A stretch of DNA of 64,000 nucleotides from Diprion similis (GCF_021155765.1 NC_060114.1:13401501-13465500); one strand, 5' to 3'; positions 12,810 through 24,959 are shown, counted from the first letter of the stretch. Notes: generated from the letters alone by a model not told the origin. Numbers and translations are program-made.

Positions 12810-15800
12810 ATGGCTGAGAAAATAAAGAGAAAAGGTAAATATCTGCAAGCTTTTACTTGGACGTATTTTTTTTGCTAAGTTTTACCGCAAGGTGCACACG
12901 TTTGTCATATACTTGATCTTATATATTTCAAACCCCGGTTTCGCGTCTCGAATTGCATCAGCAAATGGGACACGCGGCGGGCGATACTCGATACTGTGAT
13001 TATTATTTAAAAAAAAGAAACAACATATTCCACCAATTCCAAATTCCGAGTAAAGGTTCGACCTATATTGTCTGAAAATTATTCACTCACGCGTTTCTTT
13101 TCAAATACTTTCTGCACAGATGCTTCGACCGACACGGTGCAGGAGGCCATGGGGCACTACGGACCGTGGCACATCATTATAGCTGTTTCGCTGTCCCTCG
13201 TTACATTCCCAGTCGCCTGGCATCAGCTCACCATCGTTTTTTTAGCACCTCCGCCAATTTTCAACTGCATATCACCAGAGAGCCTCGATAATACGACAAT
13301 GCGTTGCGAAGTTACCGTTGCCAATAACGTAACGGAGAAATGTACTGCGTTCAAATACGACAAATCCATATTCGAGGAAACTATCATAACGCAGGTAAAT
13401 TTCACAGCTGGAGAAAGAACAGAATGGAGAATAAGCAGCTATTTGACGTTTAGATAATTCTTTTCAACAAGGTTCTGATTAGTTTTCAGAAATAACTATT
13501 CGGGGTTTTTATCTTAACATTGTCATTCACACGGCGAGAAATGTGTACACAGGGTCGCTTATTTAATAATGGGTGTCTGACCTTTGTCCAAGACAGAGAG
13601 GAGAGAGAGAGAGAGACGAAGTGCTTAATCTGATTTATTGGGTTTCAAAGAAAATCGGCCACCTAATAGTCAATCTTGTACATACAACATAGTTTTTGTT
13701 GTTGTTGTTGTTTTTTTTTTCTAAATTTAACTTCGTGATAATTTCGGATAATATTAATTGCTTCTGATTACTTCAGGTGGGTACGGAAATTTTTGTTAAA
13801 GTCTTTTTTCCAACCACTGCTTGCGGCTTGATTGAATTTCGAAGCCTGTCAGCGTGCGTGACGTGCCCCAGTTTCGTACAGTACGTTGAAACATCGTTGG
13901 CGCATGCGCAGAGCTGAAATGCTTACTTTTACGTCTTTCTATGGCGCATGCGCACTTTCGAACAACTCAATTTTACGCACTGTGTCATTGAGCTTGCTAA
14001 AATGAATTCTGAACTTGATACTATTATAATTTAAAAAATTATATCTGAATCAGAGTTTTTCGTAAATCGGTCATCCTGTTGGATACGGAACAACGATTAA
14101 ATCGGGATTAGAAAACAAATAACTTTACACATAAATTCAATTTTTTTTTACCCTTTACAGTGGGATTTGGTTTGCGATAGACAACCATTGGCGAACGTTG
14201 TTCAGACGGTCACCATGTTTGCGGTGCTGATTGGAAACATGGCATTCGGGATGCTAGCTGACAGGTAATGGTATAGCTGATCGAATTCTTCGCACACTCC
14301 ATTGAGGCAAGTTGGAGGAAAAAATAAAGAAATTTACGTAAGAATCTATTTAACCGGGTTTTATTATCATCAGGATAGGCAGGAAAATTCCGCTGGTGAT
14401 CGCGGTGCTGCTTCTGTCTCTGACAGGATTGGCCAGCGCTTTTGCTCCCTATTACGAACTGTTTTTGGTGTTGAAATTTCTCGCTGCACTGGCGACCGGT
14501 GGTTCGATGCTGATAAGCTTTGTAATAAGTAAGTATCAACTGTAAATTGAATTACAAAATCTGTTAACAAATTGAGGAAAAGAACCGAGAATAACACTGT
14601 TATGCAAGAAAGAAGAAAAAAAAAAAACGATTTCCTTCTCCTTTTTATTATTATGTATCACTGTCATATAGACTTGATGCTCCTGAATCAAAATATAGTT
14701 AGAAAAAAGTATGTACCGCGTGTACTTTTCAAGTAATGCCCTTAAAAAAGTTTCAAAAAATTTTTTTTTTTTTTTTTCTCTTTTCAAGAAAATGAAAACA
14801 CTTCGAGCAATTTTAGGTTGAGGGATTTATTGTTCATAGTTTCAAGAACATTTTAGAATTTTTTTCATCGAAATTAATAACAAAATGATGGTATGGCGTA
14901 TATCGTTTCCCCTACTTGTATGCGTTATGCCGCCATTTTGTTATCAATTTCAATGAAAATTTTTGAAAATGTTTCTGAAACTATGAATAATAAAACCCTC
15001 AAACTCGAATTGCTGAAAACGTTTTCATTTTCTTAAAAAAAAAAAAAGAAAACCAAAAATCTCTTAAAAATGACAAATTTTAAGTCTTGAACAAAAAAAA
15101 AAAAAAAAAAAAAAAATGGAAAGGTAATCTAGATTCCGTAATTCAATACCTTCATTTCTATCATATTTTTGTTCCAAGGAGGATTTCGTTGCGGAACAAT
15201 GTAATCAGCTTCGGTTTCTGTCCTTTTTCATTTTCTAAAATTATTCCACAGTCATGGAAATCGTCGGCGTCGAGTGGAGGCCGATGTGGTCGGTTTTGTT
15301 CCACCTTCCGTTTATCACTGGAAACTTGATAAACGTCCTGATATCGTACGCCACTCGGACCTGGTATGGTTTTCAAATCGCAATATCGGTACCCCCTATA
15401 TTGCTGCTGTCCTATTACTGGTGAGTGCGTTAAATTCCTCGAATAGTCAGTGTCACGGCGTACATTTACGGGATCATCATAGGTTATCGCTGATGTTTGA
15501 CAATCGAAAATTTATCGACAATGATAAAAATCGACGCGTGTAACAAGTTAATATTAATATACGTCTATACACTTGAGACTGAAGCTCTTATCACGCGATT
15601 CGAAATGCAGTTTTTTTCATTAATTTCAAATTATTTCCTGTAACTTCGTTTCGTTATTGATTCTCTGACGTGAAATCTGATTTAAATTTCAAGTAAAGAT
15701 TTCAAATCAAGTCTCAGATTTCGCAAGTAATTATATTATTGCTACGATTCTCGTATTTTTTCCTTTCATTTTGATTTCTTTTAATCGAGTACGAGCATTT

Positions 15801-17611
15801 GACGAACTGGGCGACATATTTGAAACTCGTTATAATTTTCAGGGTTATTCCCGAGTCTCCTAGATGGTTGTTGGCGGTCGGTAGGGTCGACGAGGCTCAG
15901 ATAATACTCACGAAAGCAGCGAAAAGGAACAAAATACCTTTCGAAAATGTTAAAATCGCTATCGAGTCGTACAGCGAGTCGAATTCGAGGGATGCCCAGG
16001 CTGTCACGGAGAAGTACAGCATCCTTCATCTATTCAAAACGCCCAATCTTCGAGTTAAAACACTTTGCGTATGCGCCAATTGGCTTTCCTGCGGTATCTG
16101 CTTCTTTGGACTTACTCAATACGTCGGCACACTCAGCGGCGATATATTTGTCAACGTTGCCGCTGCTGGTGAGGATTTTTCAAATCGTTTACGGTCGTAA
16201 TCGTGTGTTGTATATATATATATATATATATACAGCGTCAGAAATCAGCAACATCTGTTTTTCCTTTTTAAATCTCTATTTTATCATTAATTTCCGCTTT
16301 TCTTCCGTCAATTTTTATATATGTAACGCAGAGTTCAAGCGTATGTACATCGTTAGACACGCGGGTCATTTAAGTTGGTCAGAAATGGTGAGAATTTGAA
16401 CTTCGGCAGTGATTACTTTATCTAATTAATTATTGCGAGATCATTTAATATTCGTATGTCGAGTGATTTAGCTTTTTATCGTAGGTTTTTTCTTTTTTCT
16501 TTTTCTTTTCTCCTCTCATTACATAATTTATTCAAGTTTCAACTTGTATATAACAGCTTTGCATTTGATTCGTTTCGACACGCGATGCAGCTGTTGTGAA
16601 CGAGAAATTTTCACCAAGAAAGAAACATATTTCATCTAGTAACTATTAAATTGATGAAATTTTCGTCCGTTTCATGGAAAGAAAATTATTCATACTCTTA
16701 AATGCGATAACCAAAGTTTTGTTTTTTTATTTCGAGTTCGAAGACTTTGTTTTTTGTTTCTGTATTTTTATACCTTGATCTTATATTTTGTATACTTATT
16801 TTTTTCTTCCCCCTTAACTTTGTCAGCCTCGATGCAGCTGCCGGGAACGGTTTTGGTCCTGTTTCTCATCTCGAGGGTTTCTCGCCTGAAGGTGATGATA
16901 GGTGGTAACCTTTTGTCAGGCCTCAGTCTGCTCCTTCTCGTTTTCATATCAAACTCAACGGCTCGGGTTACTCTAGCGACGATTGGACTCGTCGGGATGT
17001 CAATTAGCTTTCCCACCGTTTACCTTTACAGCACCGAAGTATTTCCGACTGTCGTTAGAAACGTGGGACTCGGTTTGGCCAGCGTTTCCTCTAGGATAGG
17101 CAGCATGGTTGCTCCATTCATCGCGACTATGGTAAATCAAATAATCCAACAGTAATAATAATGATAAAAAAAAATTTATTCATTTGAATAAAGAATAATG
17201 GAAAAATTTTGAGATCGATATTCTCTTTTATTTTTTTATTCTTTTTAAACACAATTTACTTTCAAATAATTATTTCGCATGAATATACAGGATACCGTTC
17301 AGCCCTGGTTGCCTCCCTTGTTATTCGGCATAGGGCCGTTGATCGCGGCAGTATTGTGCTTATTTTTGCCGGAAACTATGGGTTGCGAATTGCCGGAAAC
17401 TATCGAGGACGGTGAAAAATTTGGCAAGTATGTACAGGCGTGTTCGACTAGCATTTTTTTTTTTTTTTTTTTTTTTTTAATACCGTATCGAAACTTTGCC
17501 GCGTGATTTCAATCGATATTTTATATTTCTAAGACGTTTTTCAGGAAGGAAAGATTCTCTGTGTCGAGAAATACGCAAGCAGTCGATTCGGAGTTACACC
17601 TCGTGAGATAG
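12810..17611 (+). CDS. SLC22-family organic cation/carnitine-type transporter (MFS), 9 exons, 520 aa
   Basis: Predicted plasma-membrane solute carrier of the major facilitator superfamily, SLC22 (organic ion) branch; the substrate cannot be told from sequence. Coding exons: 12810-12834, 13120-13394, 14161-14264, 14374-14528, 15252-15420, 15843-16168, 16827-17131, 17291-17427, 17545-17611. Every intron is GT..AG, and the phases join into one 1563-nt frame ending in TAG. Visible hallmarks: the N-terminal GHYGPWH stretch before TM1; a large loop between TM1 and TM2 with sequons at N66 and N78; WDLVCDR at 101-107; MFS motif A (G130, D134-R135, G137-R138-K139); VGVEWR at the start of exon 5; PESPRWL at 246-252; and the C-terminal LPET..LPETIE pair at 479-492. 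About 520 residues with 12 expected helices is normal for insect members. The short first exon (8 codons) is the least certain part, but its phase fits. No defect is visible. Insect relatives include Orct and CarT; I do not assign orthology. Confidence 0.93.
13900..13954. promoter_or_regulatory. Pair of NRF1/Ewg-type palindromes in intron 2 of the transporter
   Basis: Two copies of the palindrome GCGCATGCGCA lie 44 bp apart (13900-13910 and 13944-13954). They match the NRF1 (insect Erect wing) consensus YGCGCAYGCGCR. They are inside intron 2 (13395-14160), in a short stretch richer in G+C than the surrounding intron. Such sites normally sit in promoters of broadly expressed genes, so an internal promoter or enhancer is possible. 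That role is inference. Confidence 0.55.
14727..15085. mobile_element. Foldback miniature element inside intron 4 of the transporter
   Basis: Two long arms are imperfect reverse complements around a centre near 14905. The left arm carries AAAATGAAAACACTTCGAGC, GAGGGATTTATTGTTCATAG and TAACAAAATGATGGTATGGC. The right arm carries the complements (GCCATACC-like TGCGTTATGCCGCC, CTATGAATAATAAAACCCTC, GAAAACGTTTTCATTTT). No open reading frame spans it, as expected for a non-autonomous foldback or MITE. The outer limits are approximate because the ends run into poly(T)/poly(A). It lies wholly between exons 4 and 5 and does not affect the splice sites. Confidence 0.6.
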
Positions 17612-18044
17612 TGAAGAATTTCTCTTGTTTTTCCATTTTTCCGTCCCTTCTCTCGATTGTCTCATTCTACCAATCGATTTTCATTCATTACTATATATGT
17701 ATACATAAAAATTCGTTAATAATAACAGTATAGTTAGTTATAATAACAACAAGATTATTTGAAAAGAATATCCTTAATAGTTTAATCAGTGTGTTCGTGT
17801 ATTTTGCATTTTACATCATGCGTTATATATATATATATATGTGTATGTATGTATAAATATATACAGAAACATTGTTGAAATATAAATTTTATAAATACAA
17901 TCATGTACATGCAGTATAATATATACCATGTATGTTATGCGTAATTTACGGTTACCGATATATTGCATCACATTTATGTAATTACAATTAATTTTTTTTT
18001 TTTTTCCAATTTTTTTTCTTTATCTCACTTCGATCTGTTATATG

Positions 18045-18079
<35 letters not shown>

Positions 18080-19823
18080 AATACTTATACGCGTATAAGT
18101 TGAGCAATATTTACTGAGCGTCATGTGATTCTCTGGTACGCGTACGCGTTGAGAAATGAGTATGATGATATGGCGGGAGGAAAAAAAAAATTTAACATTA
18201 AAATTAGTCCAAGTTGGAAATGTAACAATAAGATTACATAACGCGGACACGCGTTAAAGTTTAATTTTTAGGGTATACATACAACACTACAAGGGACAAA
18301 TTTTTATCAAACTTATTTAAATAAATAATTAAACATGTTTCAACTATGGAAGGAAAAAAGTACTAAAGGTATGAAAACTAAACTACGACCGTGTAAATGT
18401 TTCATAACAATAACAATTATTGGGACAAATCTGATGATAATTGTATAATAATATATCTAACGTAAATTTGGGTATTTTTTGTAGAAAAAAAAGAAAAGCA
18501 AAAAAAAAAAATACCAGCCAATAATGTTTGGATAAAAAATAAACAGAAAATACGAACAGATCATCGGAATTCGTCTTTTATTACGAAATGTGGTTACTTC
18601 GACGCGAGTAAAGTATCTGCGAGTCATTCGAATCGTTATTTCATCGTAATTTGGAATTCTCGAATTAACAAAGCCCTAACCTATAGAGGTAAAAGTATGA
18701 AAAGTTCTTTTGACCGCGAAAGCGTTGAAGGAATTCGAAAGATTAGGGAGTTTGTTGAAATTGGTGAGAAAATGAAGACGAGAAACGTTTAAACGAACCG
18801 ACAAAAGTAGATTTTTGGGTCACTGTTACGTCACGGTTACGGGTTAGGAGAATATTTTGTCTATTGAGAATTTCAGCCGCGGACTATATCGTGAGGGCTT
18901 CTTAGAAAGCGTAAAGCTTACACTTAACGTAATGGAATGACCTACATTTTTTAGACGTACATTGGAAAAACAAATAGAAAAATATACAACACTTAGAAAC
19001 GAAAAATAACACTCATATCGAGTATGTATGTATACACAGCTGCAAGTGATCTGCAAAAATGTATAACAATTATATATTTACAATAACTATAGCTAAATAT
19101 AATTGGACGATATATCCTGAGGACTTTTTTGCCAAAGCGTTCACTCACTCCGATCTCTCTATTTTTCTTCTACTTTTTAATAGTAAACTCGAAAGTTCAG
19201 AGACTAGATCTCGTTTCTATATTATCTAATCCTGAAACTTGTTTCATTACGTATCGAGTATTTTTGAATCGATTGAGAGTTTTCGAAATTCTCGAAATAA
19301 TTCAAATTCAAAAATGAAATGTAATTTGTTTTTCCGAAGTTTCGAAACTCTCGATAAGTCGAATAATAGAAATTTCTACATTTATCGTAGGCACGACATC
19401 ACCGTTGCAGAAATTTTTAAGACTTATTGGATTCCCAATTTTATTCCTTGCTATTCGTATTCGTATTCGTATAAAATACGGACACTTTTCTGGTCCCCTT
19501 TTGCTACTACAACCATACGAACCATCCGGTATAGAAGATTGTCGATCATCAAGCGGAAGGCGAGTTTGATCAAGACGGCGTTTGTCCCATGTATCGTATT
19601 TTACCTGGCAAACCATTCACCATACCGTTTGTTTTTTTATGAACAGCATCGATCATCTGGTTTCCGTACTTTACTGTGCTGCTAATGGAGCCGAGCCACG
19701 ATGAGACGATGTTTTTAGGTGGCGTTTTCTCCACGCTGGACGGTGTGCCTTAAAAATGACAAATTATACGGTGAATCACGCGATTGAAATTTCGAGTAGC
19801 TATAAATTTTCATAATACATCGG
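17612..19823. other. Convergent intergenic region between transporter and hydrolase
   Basis: This AT-rich spacer holds the 3' ends of both neighbouring genes. Candidate plus-strand poly(A) signals AATAAA lie at 18320-18325 and 18538-18543. A candidate minus-strand signal for the hydrolase (TTTATT on the plus strand) is at 19440-19445. (TA)n tracts occur near 17824-17840 and 18047-18077. The open frames here are short, mostly hydrophobic or low in complexity, and I call none as a gene. Confidence 0.6.
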
Positions 19824-21911
19824 CTACGACGTGAGCAGTTTACCTATCAAGAATTTCAGAATCGTTTGATTCACGATCTCCGGTTTTTCTTGGTGAGGAA
19901 AATGTTGCGCATCGCAGATCACTTTCAGGCTAAATTTCTCGCAGTGCTCCGAGCTTTTTATTACGTTTTCTAACGAGACTTTCGGATCCTGATTTCCTAT
20001 TATGAGCAGCGTTCGGGTCAGGATTTGTTCCGAGGAATTTGGATTTATACGAGCGAACGGCAAGCTGCGATAATAATTTATCGCTCCTGTCCAATCCTCT
20101 GAAAATCATTCAAGTCACGTGATACATGATTTCTTTCGACTTTCTCTGTTTTCAGTAGCTGGCCAGGTAGAAATGTGGGTTTCGATTTTGACAAATGGTA
20201 CGAAATTCACGGCATTCTTCGCAAGCTTACCTTTCCTGCTAAACGAATATTTGTACGCCTCGACGTAATTCTTCTCGTTGTCTTTCTGGTTGATCTGTAG
20301 ATGCTTGTAAGTATCGGTTATTATCGAGAGATCCTCTTTCAGAGCGTCTATCTCCGGTAAAAATGGTAGCTGACTAAAGTGAATCCATCTGAAAGAAAGA
20401 AAGGATTTTTCAATTACGAAACGCGTAATGTAACTGAAATTTTTTTTCTGTCATTGCCACGAATTACGTACTCGTGAATAATAAAAAATTCACTCACTTA
20501 TCGTTGAAGATACTCTCGCCGGTAAAACCCTGCCAATAAAAATTTGGATGAGGACTCGAGATTGCGACGAATTTGTACACTAATTCCTCGTGGAGAGCTG
20601 CCATGTACCATCCTAGAAGTCCTCCTAAGTCGTGGCCAATTATGCTGCAATTTTTTACTCCTAGGGCTATAATTAGTTGCTTTAGTTCATCCAGTAAGGT
20701 TTCGATTCTGTAGGCTTTTCTGTTGGATGGTTTATCGCTGTCGCCAAAACCCTTCAGATCCAAAGCCACGACTCTAAAGAGTACATAAAATCACAATTAT
20801 TTTTTTTTTTTAACTTGTATAATGTTAAAGCAAAATGAAAATTCGCGTTACTTTACCTGTGGTGTTCGGCGAGCGCTGGAATTTGTTCTCTCCAGGACAA
20901 CCAGCAGTCGGGAAATCCGTGAAGAAGAAGCAAAAGCGGTTTGTCCCGGTCACCAGCTTCGACGTAGTGTAGTTTGATGCCCTGGAATTCAGTTGGTTTA
21001 ATTTTTCATTCATATTTCGGCTCTCATCGGCACGAGTACAACGAGCCCACGTTCATGAAATTCGGCCGAACCGTTCTCGAGTTATCGCCCTTCGAATCCC
21101 GCGCTCCTTGCGAATCGCCGCGATTCGCTGCAACGCTGCTCGGGCGACTCGCGCTATTCGTTGACTTAAAACCGCGATATTTCGCAAACGGTACGTCCGA
21201 AATGATCCAACGTAGGCTCGTTTGACTCGGCTTGACGTCTGCTGCAATGTGGCTGCGATTGAGTACCTTTAAGAGAAAATAAATGAAAGTGTTGTCGTTC
21301 GTCGTGTATTTGAAACCGTGCAGTCTACACGGATATACGATTATAATCATTTGGGGTGGTGATGTCTGAAAACTGTTTCGCGGTAATGTTTGGAATATCG
21401 ATGTACGATACCGCGTAACGAGCGGCTCTGCATGTTGTTGTTAAATTCATTTACATTATAAATATGCGGATAACAACACTGCATTCTCTTGCGATATCTT
21501 ATCAAAGGTCAGGCAATATTCGTACCTATCATTCGATCCCGTTTTCTCGCTATTATTGAACCACAATCGTTCAACGTCGACTCGTTAATGCTAATGATAC
21601 ACCATGACATCAGGCAACATGCAGATTATTGCAGGTACGGAATCGCAGCCTCAGCGTGAAACGAATAAAAAATGTACGTATAGGCATGAAATTCGACTAA
21701 CCTTAAGCTTAACGTAGGAGTGTTTACCCAAGCTGTTATCAACCAAACATAACGGCGGATTGTCTCGTTCTTGTAGCACAAAGAATTGATTTGGGTTCCA
21801 TGCCCACTTGATGAACCTCTTTGCTATTAAGTAAACACCGAAAACGAAAGTCAGAAAATGTAGCTTCGTTGTTTCCCACACGGATATGTTCACTATTTTC
21901 AGATCCTCCAT
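19824..21911 (-). CDS. Epoxide hydrolase 4-like alpha/beta hydrolase, 5 exons, 347 aa
   Basis: Predicted membrane-anchored alpha/beta-fold hydrolase. Minus-strand coding exons in order: 21911-21702, 20981-20857, 20773-20498, 20388-20231, 20098-19824. All junctions are GT..AG and the phases give one 1044-nt frame ending in TAG. The start has good context (CAGCCATGG). A hydrophobic segment at about residues 17-32 should anchor the N terminus, as in EPHX4-type proteins. Catalytic layout: oxyanion motif HGFP at 91-94; nucleophile D160 in GHDLGG; SPHPNF at 185-190; acid D294 in GNQDP; base H322 in DAQHFPH. The lid tyrosine of N-x-Y-R is present (Y266 in INYYR). Two departures are notable. The residue after the nucleophile is Leu where most relatives have Trp. 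The first lid-tyrosine position appears to be W205. Length is close to the family norm of about 360. The substrate is unknown, and this is not the microsomal juvenile-hormone epoxide hydrolase type. Confidence 0.92.
21025..21255. other. CpG-rich stretch inside intron 1 of the hydrolase
   Basis: Intron 1 (20982-21701) contains about 230 bases that are much richer in G+C and CpG than the surroundings. The block includes ATGAAATTCGGCCGAACCG and CGAATCGCCGCGATTCGC (a local palindrome). Both strands stay open for 60-108 codons, which is expected of GC-rich DNA, and neither translation is recognisable. It could be an old inserted repeat or a regulatory island. I cannot tell which. Confidence 0.4.
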
Positions 21912-23255
21912 GGCTGAAGAATTTTTTCCAAACTATGACGCTTCAATTGATGATAAAAAATTTTAAGTAAAACAAACTTTCCTCTAGAAAAAGGAGACCA
22001 AAAACCTGCTGGATCCTTGAATCTTCGCCAACTCCATCGGCGACTTAACCTATCCTTACGAACCTAACCAATTGTGACAACAGTCCATCTAGCGATTCTA
22101 TCCACACTTCGAACCCAGTTTAACGAACAGATTCCATCTGAGAATGGGAATGGTACGCAGAACTCGTACGTACCGTCTGGTGACGCACTCTCTTTCTAGG
22201 AACCCTACAGTCCTAGACCGAAAGGATCAACACTCTTCGTCTAGTCGTAAGTTCTTACCGACCGAGCTAAGCTGGGGTAGCTTTTACGGTGATCCAGTGA
22301 ACACACTGCAGGGATTATTTTCGAAACTGGTTCGTAATTCAATTGGGCACTTTTTGTTTGAATCAGCGCGCGATTTAATCACCGTAATGGCGAGTCTTGT
22401 TTTCACTTTCACACGACCGAGAGAATAACATTCACTCTTTCAACTGATTCGAGCAAACTGAGAATGGGAACACACGATAGTTATTTTGCGGTATGCGATG
22501 CATGTACATACATGATTGCTTGTGGTATGACGATGATCAAAGGTCAGAGTGCCCCGCTATTTAATCAGAAACAACTAAGCTGTTTTGCTTCAATATTTTA
22601 TTCTGCACATCTACATTTGCTGAGTAATTTCAGTTTTTATCCATAGTTCCTTGAACATGACTTTGTTTTTTCATTGTCGGTTTTATCTTTCTCTCTTTTC
22701 CAGTCTTTTTGCAATAATCACGTCACTCACGTACTCTAACCACGTCTCTGCTGGCCTGAATGACACTATCGCATTCCAGGTGTAACATCGATTGAATTAC
22801 ACGCCCAAATTTCGTGTATTCATACCTCAGACACGTGTGCAAGTGACTGTTTCTTATCGCAGATCTGTTATCTGAAACCGTGAAACATAGTTCGTTGGAT
22901 TTTTGTTATCTTCCGTCCGTTTTTTCACCGTACAAACAATCACGTTGATCAATTAATCTACGAATCGATATTCCGTGGAATAATTGGAGGAAACGGATTC
23001 TCTCTCTTTTATATAGATTCTTTTTACTTTGTACACTTGATTAATCAGAGGGATCATGGTCGTTCGCTTTTTTGTCCAATCCATGACGTTCGCATTAAGA
23101 GAGAAGTCGTTTTGCACGTTTTGATCAGTAACGAGGATCCAACGTCTCTCTGATCTTCTTTTAATTAATTATTATTAATACCCGATCACCGAATAAGTCA
23201 TTACAACAAAAAAATCAGAATCTGTAAGAAATGATTGGGTAGCAACTGTCGGTGC
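21912..23255. other. Upstream region of the hydrolase gene
   Basis: This 1.3 kb contains the presumed minus-strand promoter and 5' UTR of the hydrolase, but I see no clear TATA or initiator that fixes the start. The open frames on the plus strand (22144-22428, 22464-22646) show no recognisable domain and no convincing splice context. Nothing else was identified. Confidence 0.4.
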
Positions 23256-23850
23256 TTAAGGGATCATCCTAGTGTAACGGGTCGAAAAATAACTGATTTT
23301 CGCGTTTTTTTTTCGATGGTTAAAATACGTTAATCAGTCTAATTTTTTTAATGCCAAATCAAAGCGATCACGAAGAACAGAATATAAATTCCGAACCTTT
23401 TTTTTTTTTTGTAACGGTTTTCTCGAAACGTGGTTTTTCAAAACGGTGGACACCCTTAAAGGAAAAACATTTTTTACGCCATTCTTTATTTTGCTATGGA
23501 ACCTTTTTTTTCGTAATCTTCATATTTTTTTAACGAAGAACTGTCCAAAAAATAGGCTAAAATCGATACTTTTATTTTCAAACTGCCGCCATTTTGTCAG
23601 TTTCGATTTTGTTTCAGATAATATTTATCTGATATAATACATAATATATTACATTGCGGGGACTCTTTTCTTTCGAAGTTATTGTCAACCTTATAAAATA
23701 GATTTAAAAAAAAAACAAAAAAAAAAAAAGAAAAATCGTTTAAGAATTTGTTTTCTGTTCTTCGTGAGCGCTTAGATTGGACATAAAAAATCAGTTCAAT
23801 TAGCGTATTTTAACTGTAGAAAAAAAAAAAAAAAAACATCACGAAACTCA
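23256..23850. mobile_element. Degenerate foldback miniature element
   Basis: The left arm (about 23285-23420: ACTGATTTTCGCG, GTTAAAATACG, AAAGCGATCACGAAGAACAG) is matched in inverted orientation on the right (about 23740-23850: CTGTTCTTCGTGAGCGCTT, CGTATTTTAAC, ATCACGAAACTCAG). The left edge begins TTAAGGGATCATCC. No matching right terminus with TTAA is visible, so the right end is probably eroded. No coding capacity. The centre holds TGCCGCCATTTTGT, also found in the foldback of transporter intron 4. Confidence 0.5.
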
Positions 23851-24877
23851 GCTACATTTCTACATTACAACGAGAAAACTTCAGAGAGAAATGACAAATG
23901 GGTTTTCGTTATTTGTTTTGCCGTTAAGCGTCTACTCGCATACACACGTCGTTTGTGATGTGATTACAATTTCATTTCGCATTCGTTCCCTCATTAGCAT
24001 GGAAAAAATACGGTGTATGCAATTTATACTTTCTTATCTTTTGAACTGGTTTACGCATTTCCTGCGTCCATTGCCCGGGGCTACTAAAATATCATTCAGT
24101 CTTCTACTCGCTTGAAATATATAGAAACACGAATATGTACACTTATATTGTGAGTTTTCTATACTGCAACGTAGCAGGCATATTTTATTCGTTTCTTTTT
24201 CTTCTCGTCGTCTCCGGTCGCAGCTCAAGTAGTCGCCTATCGCCTTTTTGAAACTGCAAAAAGAATGACAAATATATAAGCCACGTTTTTATCGTCCATT
24301 ACTTTTTTCTTTTGGATCATCTCGAATCTTTTATCAACATTCTTAATTATTTGATAAATTTTTTTTCACCTATCTTTAAAACCATATCCTTATAATTAAT
24401 AAACCACGAATAGTGATAAAACATATGATTTGATTATTTATTTAAAGCTGATTTTTTTTTACCTGGCAGGTTTTTCGAGGCAAATCACTTTGTTCTACAA
24501 TTGAAAATACTAACTTTGAAATAGAATATCGTATTCATGGTTGGAATAAGTATTAAACCATTATATTAATATATTATCGCGTATGATGTAGTAAATTTTT
24601 TCACTATTTACTGCCAATTGGATAAAATGGTTTCTTCTTTCTCGACGGCGAGATGCGGCACTAAAATTTGTTGCATTACCGACGCAGTTTGTCAAGCAGG
24701 TAGCGCCACCGAAAGCTTGCAACGCGTTCACGGTGCATCGGGAAACGTAAATATTGATTTCTATTTGTTTATCCAATATTTTTCAGTTCATCATTTTTCT
24801 ACCGTTTAAAACAGCGCGTTTCGATTCGAATCTCGAACGTCGAATTTCTAAAATGAGACGGAAAAGGGGAAAAAAAA
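23851..24877. other. Intergenic, no gene seen
   Basis: AT-rich unique-looking sequence between the foldback remnant and the tRNA gene. The open frames (for example 23891-24115 plus, 24034-24228 minus, 24561-24776 minus) have no recognisable domain and overlap each other on opposite strands. I see no supported feature. Confidence 0.4.
24871..24877 (-). terminator. Pol III terminator of tRNA-Leu
   Basis: Seven consecutive T residues on the minus strand begin immediately after the discriminator base of the tRNA, enough to end RNA polymerase III transcription. Confidence 0.85.
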
Positions 24878-24959
24878 TGGCAGCGGTGGGATTCGAACCC
24901 ACGCCTCCGAAGAGACTGGTGCCTTAAACCAGCGCCTTAGACCGCTCGGCCACGCTACC
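24878..24959 (-). tRNA. tRNA-Leu (anticodon AAG)
   Basis: An 82-nt class II tRNA on the minus strand. The 5' acceptor strand GGTAGCG pairs with CGCTGCC (with G-U or near pairs). The A box is TGGCCGAGCGG and the B box GGTTCGAATCC. The anticodon arm is CTGGT-TTAAGGC-ACCAG, giving anticodon AAG at 24925-24923. A long variable arm (TCTCTTCGGAGG) is typical of Leu. A run of seven T on the minus strand (24877-24871) directly follows the gene and is a good RNA polymerase III terminator. It decodes CUU, and CUC if A34 is deaminated to inosine. No intron. Confidence 0.97.
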
